A stretch of 14,090 nt of DNA, from assembly GCA_029250345.1 (NCBI GenBank), contig JAQXFL010000027.1, positions 1 to 14,090 on the forward strand, written 5' to 3'. Below the pieces are notes generated by a model that saw nothing but the letters and a program-made list of their open reading frames with translations, did no database searches and was not told where the DNA came from. Each line of letters opens with the position of its first letter. Position 1 is the stretch's first letter. This document shows, piece after piece, positions 5,151-11,560 of this stretch. The DNA is from Candidatus Poseidoniaceae archaeon. Lineage in GTDB: Archaea > Thermoplasmatota > Poseidoniia > Poseidoniales > Poseidoniaceae. Made by a program: the position numbers and the translations under genes.

Positions 5151-7979
5151 TCAAGCTTCGACTTCTGTGACTGCGATCACTTCTGTAGCAGCCTTTGCTT
5201 TCTTTGCTTCGACTTGACGTGCGAGGAAGGATACAACATCGAGAATTTCAATGTCTTCGTAACGTTCGTCACCCTCAAACTTGAGACATTCAAAGTGAGA
5301 TACACATTTCGGGCAAGAAGTAAGCATGGTGTCTGCTCCAGTTGCTCGGATTTCTTCCATGCGTGTGACACGCAGTGATCGAGCATTCTCGTTGCATGAC
5401 ATCATACTGGATACGCCGCAACACATTGCGTCTTCACCGTGGTGTTCCATCTCAACGATTTCCACACCTTCCACGCCAGCAATGAGTTCACGAGGTTCTT
5501 CGTAGATGCCCATTTGTCGTCCGAGGCGGCACGGGTCGTGGTAGGTCACGGTAGTTTCTTCCTCTGCCTTGAGATTCATGTCAAATCCGTTTTCGATAAG
5601 GAATTCAGTCGTGTGCATGACCTTGACACCTTCAAGTTCGTAGTCTCGAGCGAAGGTTCGGAAGCATTCAGCACAAGAAGAGACGAGAGTGTCAATTCCA
5701 GACTGTTCAATCTTCTTCTGATTGTAGGCCTTAAGTTTCTCAAAGACTTCATCGAGGCCTTGCCACTTTTGGTCGTGGCCACAGCACTTGAGGAAGTCAC
5801 GACCAAGGTAGGATACATCCATTTCCATCTCATCAAAGAGCGTGAATGCAGATGTAGTCGCATCGCCTAGGTTCATTTCTCCCTCGTTGACATGCGAGAA
5901 CACCATTTCTTGGTCGAGGTAATCTACACAGCCAGGGTAGTAGCCGATGTTTGAGGTGAGTGGATAATCTTCGACAGCGACGAAGTCTTCGTTTGCTGCT
6001 TCTTCTGCTTCAGCAGCGAGTACAGCTTGGAGGACTGTGTGTGCAATTTCTGCTTGTGGCCCACCGACAATGAGTGAACGACGAATATCGACGTAGGAGT
6101 CGTAATTGACCAGTTGTGGGCAAGCGTTTGTACACGCAGTACAGGTTAAGCATGAATAGAGCGGGACACCATCGTCCTCATTGTTCCATGAGTTGTAGAT
6201 GATGTTGAGTTTATCTCCACCGTTGAACAAACGAACAGGGCACGCATCATCACAGAGGTCACATCCGTAGCACTTGTTCATCTCGAACTCGTATCCTCGT
6301 CCCATCGAGCGCAGGACGACGAAGACAATTGCACCGAAGGTCAAACATGGAATGAACATGGCGTAGGTGAGTTTGGCGTCAAGGGCCTTAGGGTTGGTGT
6401 GGTAGGTCGGGTTTTCAATGGCTGCAAAGTTTGTTCCGCCTGCTGCCATGTCGGCAGAACTGGACAGATTGACCGTCGTACCTGCAAGTGCTGCAGGTGC
6501 ACTTTCTCCCCATACCAGAAGCGGTTGGAAGGTTGCGATTTCGAATGCAGTCTCTGTTTGGATACTGTTGTTGAGGGCCAAAGCACCGCTAACTGCGACG
6601 GTGTATTCGTAGGAATAGGTGCCAACTGGTAGTTCCACAGTTGCTCCAGCACAGTTGTCAAAGGTTGAGACAACCTTGCCTTTGCTGTCGGTCACGGTCA
6701 ATGTTGTTGCGATCATCGATACTGTGGGGATGTCGTTGATTTTACGCTCTGATGAACGGTACTCACAGCTAAGATCAGTCGTTAATGTCTCGATGGATTC
6801 GTGGTGTCCGTCAGGGAAAAGGGAAGCGTCTTCAGTAACAGTGAATGATCCGCTATCGCTCCATCCGTCTCCGCCGTTGAAGGTCGTACTGCCTGCAGCA
6901 GCATTGATGCCGTTTGCAGCGTCTTGGTGACCGTTTGCATCGTTGAAGTCAATGATGATGTATCGTGCAGGTTGGTAAATAGACCAGTCAAGCCAAGCAG
7001 TTGTCGGTACTGTTTCTGTATCACTCCATCCACGTTCGTCGGTGAATTCGTTGGTTGCGTGAACGTGAACATCAGTAGGCTGCGTACGCATTGCCTCGAG
7101 CTCAGGATAGTAGTCGTGCGTGAGACCCTTGATGGTGAGCAAACCGCCTTGGTCCCAGAACCCATCGTCGTAGGTGTCCCATGTTGCCACTGTTCCAGCA
7201 GTGGAAATGAGCAGAGTGCCAATGAGGATTTGCTTGGCATGGCTGGGCTTGAAACCAGCACCCCATGCTTTCACCATCATTCCACGAGCGAGGAAATAGA
7301 AACAGATCCAAGCTAATACTCCGGTCATCACCCAAGGAATCGTGTTGAAGGCTTCTGCAACCCATGGTTCACGAACACCGCACAAGAGGTCGCCGTGACT
7401 GTCCAGTTTACAGTAATCTGAACGGTTCTTTTCATACAGTTCCAAGAAGATGTTAATCGAGAACACAGAGATGAACCAAATGTGAGCGAGGTAGACTGCA
7501 CCTGCAGTAGCGAACCACGGGTCTTCCACTGGTCGCTTTTCACGGCCACCGAGGAAAGGTGGTAGTGCGAGGATACTTACTGGGATTCCGGTAAGTGCAG
7601 CGCCCCACCATGCAGCGTTCCATGGGAACACAGGTTGGCCGACGATTTCGCCGATGAATCCTGTTGGGACTGTGAATTGTGGCAAGTATTCACCCCAACG
7701 CAGGTAACCGTAAGAGAACAACACATACCAATCAGGGAAAACGAAACCAGCTTGCGCATATGGGTCCGCTGCACCGTGCAATGGCGGTGGAATCAACCAG
7801 GCATAGAACAACAATACTGCTGCCATGAACGACAGAAGAATGGTGTCGCGCAGAACTTCGTGAGGCCAGAAGCCGTGACCGGTTCGCGTGCGATTCCGCT
7901 TTCCAGCGACCTCTTGCAATTGTTCTTTCTCCTCCATGTATGAAGAAGCAACACGTCCGAAATTTTCGATTAGTCCCAT
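5151..7979 (-). CDS. Fusion of cytochrome b6f subunit IV-like domain with HdrD-like iron-sulfur (CCG) module
   Basis: A 942-residue fusion. Residues 34-240 resemble the C-terminal half of cytochrome b (subunit IV): a first helix at 44-63, the quinol-site motif PDWY (82-85) and further helices near 121-141, 158-180, 213-231 and 248-266. Residues 270-535 form a polar, beta-rich domain predicted outside the membrane. One more helix (537-557) returns the chain to the cytoplasm. There follow two [4Fe-4S] motifs (C570/573/576/580 and C610/613/616/620) and two CCG domains: C684, C732-C733, C769, C772 and C817, C853-C854, C889, C892. CCG domains bind non-cubane clusters in heterodisulfide reductase (HdrB/HdrD). 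GGAGGT precedes ATG with good spacing, 17 nt after the cytochrome b stop. One uninterrupted frame argues for a genuine fusion. The substrate of the HdrD part is unknown; GlpC- or LutA-like roles remain possible. Confidence 0.88.
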   Translation of the reverse strand: MGLIENFGRVASSYMEEKEQLQEVAGKRNRTRTGHGFWPHEVLRDTILLSFMAAVLLFYAWLIPPPLHGAADPYAQAGFVFPDWYVLFSYGYLRWGEYLPQFTVPTGFIGEIVGQPVFPWNAAWWGAALTGIPVSILALPPFLGGREKRPVEDPWFATAGAVYLAHIWFISVFSINIFLELYEKNRSDYCKLDSHGDLLCGVREPWVAEAFNTIPWVMTGVLAWICFYFLARGMMVKAWGAGFKPSHAKQILIGTLLISTAGTVATWDTYDDGFWDQGGLLTIKGLTHDYYPELEAMRTQPTDVHVHATNEFTDERGWSDTETVPTTAWLDWSIYQPARYIIIDFNDANGHQDAANGINAAAGSTTFNGGDGWSDSGSFTVTEDASLFPDGHHESIETLTTDLSCEYRSSERKINDIPTVSMIATTLTVTDSKGKVVSTFDNCAGATVELPVGTYSYEYTVAVSGALALNNSIQTETAFEIATFQPLLVWGESAPAALAGTTVNLSSSADMAAGGTNFAAIENPTYHTNPKALDAKLTYAMFIPCLTFGAIVFVVLRSMGRGYEFEMNKCYGCDLCDDACPVRLFNGGDKLNIIYNSWNNEDDGVPLYSCLTCTACTNACPQLVNYDSYVDIRRSLIVGGPQAEIAHTVLQAVLAAEAEEAANEDFVAVEDYPLTSNIGYYPGCVDYLDQEMVFSHVNEGEMNLGDATTSAFTLFDEMEMDVSYLGRDFLKCCGHDQKWQGLDEVFEKLKAYNQKKIEQSGIDTLVSSCAECFRTFARDYELEGVKVMHTTEFLIENGFDMNLKAEEETTVTYHDPCRLGRQMGIYEEPRELIAGVEGVEIVEMEHHGEDAMCCGVSSMMSCNENARSLRVTRMEEIRATGADTMLTSCPKCVSHFECLKFEGDERYEDIEILDVVSFLARQVEAKKAKAATEVIAVTEVEA

Positions 7980-7996
7980 GATTTAACCTCCGAGTA

Positions 7997-8863
7997 TCAA
8001 TGTGGTTCTGCAATGCCTTGTACCCAGACAATGAATAAGTGAATAATAATCAGAGTTGTAACGATAACTGGCAGGATGAACACGTGAATGAAGTACATTC
8101 GAGTGACGGTACGAGAGGTCAAGGATGAACCACTGAACAGTAGAGTTGCAACGTACTTTCCAACAAGTGGGCTCGAGTTTGCCAAGTTGATTCCGATAAC
8201 TGCTGCACCGTATGCAAGCGTATCCCAAGGCAAGAGGTAACCTGAGTAACCAAACACGATGGTCAAAGCCATGAGTGCAACACCGATTAGCCAGTTGAGT
8301 TCACGAGGGTTGCGGTATGCGCCGGTGAAGTAGACACGGCACATGTGCAGGAACACACTGGCAACCATGAAGTGCGTACACCAGTGGTGAACTGCACGGA
8401 TAATGTAACCGAATGGAAGTTCAGTCATGATGAATTGCATGCTTGCATAGGCAGGCGAAGGATCTCCTTCTCCACCAGGGACATAATAGATGCCAAGCAC
8501 TGTTCCGGTGACGACCAAAATGATGAACGACAGGAACGAAATTCCGCCCAAACAATAGAGTGGATACCAGTACCAGATGATACGGAGTTTGTACTTCTCA
8601 GCGTGTGAGAGTGGCATTTGGCGGTGCATGTTGTAGTAAGCACCTTTTGACATGTTCCAGTAATCTTGGAGTCGGAAGCGAGTGTCGAGCCATGAGAATA
8701 CCCAAAGGAAAAGTCGTTCTGCAAAGCCCATTTTACCGGTTGATTCCACTGCACGTAGAATCTCACGGCGTGGTGTATCGCTGCTTTCTTGACGAAGCGT
8801 CAAAGCAACAAGCACCACGACAAAGGCGATGAAAAACCAGAGAACCCAAAACATTGTTGTCAT
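7997..8863 (-). CDS. petB: Cytochrome b, b6-type N-terminal half
   Basis: The di-haem quinol-oxidising subunit, 288 residues. Haem ligands are H159 and H173 in one helix (14 apart) and H260 and H275 in another (15 apart, the b6f-like spacing). Other family landmarks are TGAYRNPREL (180-189), GYSGYLLPWD (205-214) and the C-terminal WVQGI. C104 within YCLGGI sits where b6 proteins carry the Cys that covalently holds the extra haem c_n. The protein ends after four core helices, so this is the split b6/subunit IV arrangement, with the second half encoded next as the HdrD fusion. An additional hydrophobic N-terminal segment (about 4-22) and a roughly 70-residue polar and amphipathic region precede the core. 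GAGGTGA, overlapping the Rieske stop, supports ATG 8863. The gap to the Rieske gene is 11 nt. The symbol marks family resemblance only. Confidence 0.92.
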   Translation of the reverse strand: MTTMFWVLWFFIAFVVVLVALTLRQESSDTPRREILRAVESTGKMGFAERLFLWVFSWLDTRFRLQDYWNMSKGAYYNMHRQMPLSHAEKYKLRIIWYWYPLYCLGGISFLSFIILVVTGTVLGIYYVPGGEGDPSPAYASMQFIMTELPFGYIIRAVHHWCTHFMVASVFLHMCRVYFTGAYRNPRELNWLIGVALMALTIVFGYSGYLLPWDTLAYGAAVIGINLANSSPLVGKYVATLLFSGSSLTSRTVTRMYFIHVFILPVIVTTLIIIHLFIVWVQGIAEPH

Positions 8864-8874
8864 TTATGTTCACC

Positions 8875-9720
8875 TCAGTCACAGTATGTGTACCAGTCGA
8901 GATAGTCTACGATGCCCTCGATTACATCGCCATTCAATACAATGGGGATTATGGGGAGTCCGACTGGAGCAGGACCTCCTGCCTTTCGAATTCCCGCATA
9001 CTTGAATGTGGAACCGTTTGATCGGTTTCGGTTGGTGTTCATTTCCAGAACGGTTGGATCAAACCGTGAAGAGTGGCATATGCAGAAGAGTTTGGTGCCG
9101 CCGTCGTCACCGCCGCCTGGCGTCCAAGAGTCTTCAGTGAATGAGTTTGAAACAAGTTGCCATCCAGGAATGCAACAAAGGTGGGTACATCGGCCGAAAA
9201 TCATCACTAAGTTGTCAGACGGAAGAAGGCGTGGGTCTGCATCGCTCAAGTCTTCAAAGTGACCGATGGTTTTTCCAGTTTCATCGACTCCTTCGGTGAA
9301 TTGGAAACGGGCTTTGCCGTTTGAGGTTGGAGATGTGGCGTATTCACTGTGAGTGACATAAGTGACGACGACAGGGACGCCGTTCCAAATCCCAGAAGCG
9401 CCTGATGTGCCGGTGCTGGATTTAGCGGCTTCATCAACGAAATCTTGTCGTGTCATCAATTGTTCGTGCTTTGCACCGTACCAAGCTTCATCCTCACGAC
9501 CCTTTGCCCAGAACTTCACGCCAAGTTCGCCTTCGGTGCTGCCACCTGGTGGTAGCAGAATTGCAGCAAATCCGAGGACACCGAGTGATGCAGCCAAAAC
9601 GCCGGTTGCAGTATTAAATCCATAGCGGAGGAATTGGCGTCGATTAATCGACGAGGTGATCGATGCGGCGCCTGCTTCGCCTGCAGACGGTGCTGGTTTG
9701 AGGTCGTATTCACGTGCCAT
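8875..9720 (-). CDS. Rieske [2Fe-2S] protein with twin-arginine signal anchor
   Basis: High-potential electron carrier of cytochrome bc/b6f complexes, 281 residues. Box 1 is CTHLCC (C178, H180, C183) and box 2 CICHSSRFD (C213, C215, H216). C178, H180, C213 and H216 should ligate the cluster, and C183-C215 should form the stabilising disulfide. The Ser that hydrogen-bonds the cluster is kept (S218), but the potential-raising Tyr is Phe (F220). The N-terminus has INRRQFLR (25-32) before a hydrophobic stretch (about 36-56), a typical Tat signal that stays as a membrane anchor. The linker and the domain before box 1 (60-170) are long for the family, and a Gly/Asp-rich loop (195-209) separates the boxes. 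GGTGATC before ATG overlaps the upstream stop; the gap is 6 nt. It sits between its complex partners, which supports the assignment. Confidence 0.93.
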   Translation of the reverse strand: MAREYDLKPAPSAGEAGAASITSSINRRQFLRYGFNTATGVLAASLGVLGFAAILLPPGGSTEGELGVKFWAKGREDEAWYGAKHEQLMTRQDFVDEAAKSSTGTSGASGIWNGVPVVVTYVTHSEYATSPTSNGKARFQFTEGVDETGKTIGHFEDLSDADPRLLPSDNLVMIFGRCTHLCCIPGWQLVSNSFTEDSWTPGGGDDGGTKLFCICHSSRFDPTVLEMNTNRNRSNGSTFKYAGIRKAGGPAPVGLPIIPIVLNGDVIEGIVDYLDWYTYCD

Positions 9721-9726
9721 TTTAGA

Positions 9727-10173
9727 TCACCACTTGTATTCCTTCCAGTCTTTCTGGTGTTCCGGAACGAACTTGTTCATTCCGTGCTTAACGATGATGG
9801 TGTCAGGCAACACGAATTTGAGGTACGCCATACCCATCAGGCAGAGCGTGACGAGCATCATGGCAACGTGGTAGGCGAGTTGCTGTTGGTCCCAGCCCTT
9901 AGCTAGGCCGTAAATCATTGAGAATACCCAGAAGCAAGACCAGAATATACCCCACATGAAGAAAGCCATAATGAGATTAGATCCACCTGATGGAGCAAGG
10001 GATGCGCTGACAATGGTGCCGGACTCTGCGAGATTGAACACGCCGTGGTCAATCGCAGATTGCATTTGGTCCTCGGTGAGAGATGCATCTTCCAGAGCGG
10101 TGCGGGCGTCTTCAACGCTGACCTTTCCACTGGCAACCTTGCGAAGTAGGGTTGTGATTGTGTCGTCCATCAT
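9727..10173 (-). CDS. Small membrane protein of the bc-type operon
   Basis: A 148-residue protein without a family I can name. Residues 1-50 are soluble and helical: two short amphipathic helices (TLLRKVASGKVSVEDARTAL resembles short SHOCT-type oligomerisation modules; weak similarity only). Two or three hydrophobic segments follow at about 68-90, 100-120 and possibly a partial one to 125, then a basic, aromatic C-terminus (HQKDWKEYKW). ATG 10173 is followed directly by a second ATG, and the upstream gene's TGA is embedded in ATGATG, giving a 4-nt overlap. GAGGTGA is the ribosome binding site. Position between the CXCH protein and the Rieske gene suggests an accessory or assembly subunit of the complex, as small subunits are in other bc complexes. 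This is inference from location. Confidence 0.8.
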   Translation of the reverse strand: MMDDTITTLLRKVASGKVSVEDARTALEDASLTEDQMQSAIDHGVFNLAESGTIVSASLAPSGGSNLIMAFFMWGIFWSCFWVFSMIYGLAKGWDQQQLAYHVAMMLVTLCLMGMAYLKFVLPDTIIVKHGMNKFVPEHQKDWKEYKW

Positions 10174-11009
10174 TGGTCACCTCTTCGCATGAGTTTGTAT
10201 CGCAATCGCAGTTGATTGGTTCGACCAGAGTAAGATGTAGAGAAACTGTATCGCAACATCAATCCAGCGAAAATAATCACGAGAATGACTGCGCCAAACC
10301 CGAGTAGACCGAGCCAGTGTGCTCGTAGTTCAGCTCCCATGTGCTCAAGGTCGACGCCGCTGTGAGCTGGTTCTGGTGGGCTGACGTTCCCATCTCCGGC
10401 GAAGAGAGTTCGAGTGCCAAGTGCTGTCGTCGAATCGCTGCCCTCTTGGAGTGTGAAGAGCAGTTGGTTCCACTTGTCTTCTTGGCCGCCTGCGTTGTTG
10501 AGTTGGTCGCCGTTTACAGCGTTTCCAGTAATCCAAAAGTTGACGACTCCTGAGTCGGATGCCGGTGCCTGCCATGTAATGGTCCAGAGACGCTCAGGCT
10601 CATCGGCGGTTGCTTCTGTGTGAGTGAGGGTTGTGACATCATCGTCCCAGTTTTGGACGCCTTCTCCGCCAAGAACGCCGTCCGTCGTACGGATTGCGAA
10701 TCCAGCGGTGTAGACTCCTGTGGCAGGTGGCCCACCGATTATTTGGAGCGTCATGGTGTACGTTTCTCCACCAATCCATCCGTATGGTACATCGTCGAGG
10801 ATGATCTGAACTGAGTTGTCTGCTGCCTCGTTGTGACAAAGGCAACCCTCTTTCGCCACATCGTCGATGGTTTCTCCGGCATTGACTTGAGAGCCTCCTA
10901 CACCGCTGTGGAGAGAAGTTGCAAATCCTGGGACGAGCAGTAAAATCGCTAGCGCGAGCACTACTCCGGAACGTGTGGAAAATGAGTTCCTTAGCATAGC
11001 CTCACCCAT
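10170..11009 (-). CDS. Membrane-anchored outside protein with CXCH motif; possible cytochrome f/c1 analogue
   Basis: First gene of the respiratory operon, 279 residues. A signal sequence (about 12-31) leads into an outside domain (32-230), then one helix (about 232-253) and a basic cytoplasmic tail (RLRYKLMRRG). This layout is that of cytochrome f or c1. The domain resembles the Reeler-like 'choice-of-anchor V' family as I remember it: an N-terminal cysteine/His block, a YTMTLQI strand, GFAIRT and a WQAP segment. That family usually shows CXXCH after a Gly/Glu-rich stretch; here the block is GCLCHN with C56, C58 and H59, so only one residue separates the cysteines. It could bind haem unusually, bind another metal or make a disulfide. 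Start ATG 11009 is chosen; an in-frame ATG at 10997 follows GGTGAG and is an alternative. The redox role is inferred from position and topology. Confidence 0.75.
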   Translation of the reverse strand: MGEAMLRNSFSTRSGVVLALAILLLVPGFATSLHSGVGGSQVNAGETIDDVAKEGCLCHNEAADNSVQIILDDVPYGWIGGETYTMTLQIIGGPPATGVYTAGFAIRTTDGVLGGEGVQNWDDDVTTLTHTEATADEPERLWTITWQAPASDSGVVNFWITGNAVNGDQLNNAGGQEDKWNQLLFTLQEGSDSTTALGTRTLFAGDGNVSPPEPAHSGVDLEHMGAELRAHWLGLLGFGAVILVIIFAGLMLRYSFSTSYSGRTNQLRLRYKLMRRGDQ

Positions 11010-11216
11010 GTGATTAGACCCACCAGTAAGTGCCCCTTAAACATTCCCAGCAAAAACCATCGGCAACATCAACGCAGTAAGTCGATTATAAACGAAATCG
11101 GTGGTTCTTAAACCGTTCGTTGTCGATGCCAACCATTCCTTCGAAATTTCACCGTTTTGAGCACTTTTGACACGAGAGTTCATCTATCGATAACATGTGG
11201 GGTGAATGGGTCTCGC
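11010..11216. promoter_or_regulatory. Divergent promoter region between the respiratory operon and TPR-ftsZ
   Basis: This is the longest non-coding stretch in the window, about 207 bases between divergent genes, so it must hold promoters for both. For the minus-strand operon, TTTAAG (minus strand of 11036-11041) lies about 30 nt before its ATG and could direct a near-leaderless start. A stronger TATA-like sequence, TTATAAA at 11086-11092 with AT-rich and purine flanks, could serve either strand with a leader of some 50 nt (minus) or 100 nt (plus). I see no structured RNA, riboswitch or repeat here. Confidence 0.45.
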
Positions 11217-11510
11217 ATGGCAGCACATTTTGACAACACCTACGAACTTTCTACCGAACAACTCGAGCAACTCGATCAGGCTGAGGAAATGATGCTCCGC
11301 AATGACCTTGGCGCTGCGGAACGACTTCTGCTCTCAATGCTTGAGGCTGATGGTGAATGCATACCTGTCTTGTCCAATCTTGGTCATCTCTATGGCCGGC
11401 ATCTTTCCGAATTCGAAACTGCCATTGAGTATTACGACCGAGTCCTCTCTCTCGAGCCGGATAACGCTTGGGCGAGAGACGCTCGTCGACGATATCTTCG
11501 ATACGTTTGA
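11217..11510 (+). CDS. Small TPR-repeat protein
   Basis: A 97-residue protein. Residues from about 13 to 45 and 48 to 82 form two helix-turn-helix units with TPR features: spaced Leu/Ala/Gly/Tyr positions, the segment LSNLGHLYGRHLSEFETAI and a closing YDRVLSLEPDNAWA typical of a TPR end. A basic tail (RDARRRYLRYV) follows. It is presumably a protein-binding adaptor. I chose ATG 11217, with GGTGA about 12 nt upstream. The frame stays open upstream to a TTG at 11157, giving 117 residues, but those extra residues look unlike a domain. It lies 50 nt before ftsZ in the same direction, so the two are probably cotranscribed and it may act in division or in FtsZ regulation; that role is only suggested by position. 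Confidence 0.72.
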   Translation: MAAHFDNTYELSTEQLEQLDQAEEMMLRNDLGAAERLLLSMLEADGECIPVLSNLGHLYGRHLSEFETAIEYYDRVLSLEPDNAWARDARRRYLRYV

Positions 11511-11560
11511 GCACGGCAATCACGGCCAAAGTTCATTGAGGTTCGGCTGAATGGTTGTCC

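Noticed and set aside
5151..7979. The fusion as a frameshift or assembly artefact
   Set aside because: The frame is continuous for 942 codons, the join region (residues 535-570) is a sensible helix followed by a cluster motif, and predicted topology fits. An artefact would rarely give this. It cannot be fully excluded without reads or relatives.
8425..8766. Opposite-frame and other-frame open stretches inside the cytochrome b, Rieske and fusion genes
   Set aside because: They overlap well-supported domains, have no recognisable motifs and show the composition expected of shadow frames.
10170..11009. Calling the CXCH protein a cytochrome c1 or cytochrome f outright
   Set aside because: It lacks CXXCH and any sequence similarity to those families that I can see; only topology and position match.
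11104..11115. Small inverted repeat GGTT-CTTA-AACC in the divergent promoter region
   Set aside because: Four-base arms are expected by chance in an AT-rich spacer.
11157..11216. TTG 11157 as the start of the TPR protein
   Set aside because: The 20 added residues show no TPR pattern, while ATG 11217 has a nearby GGTGA and starts just before the first helix.
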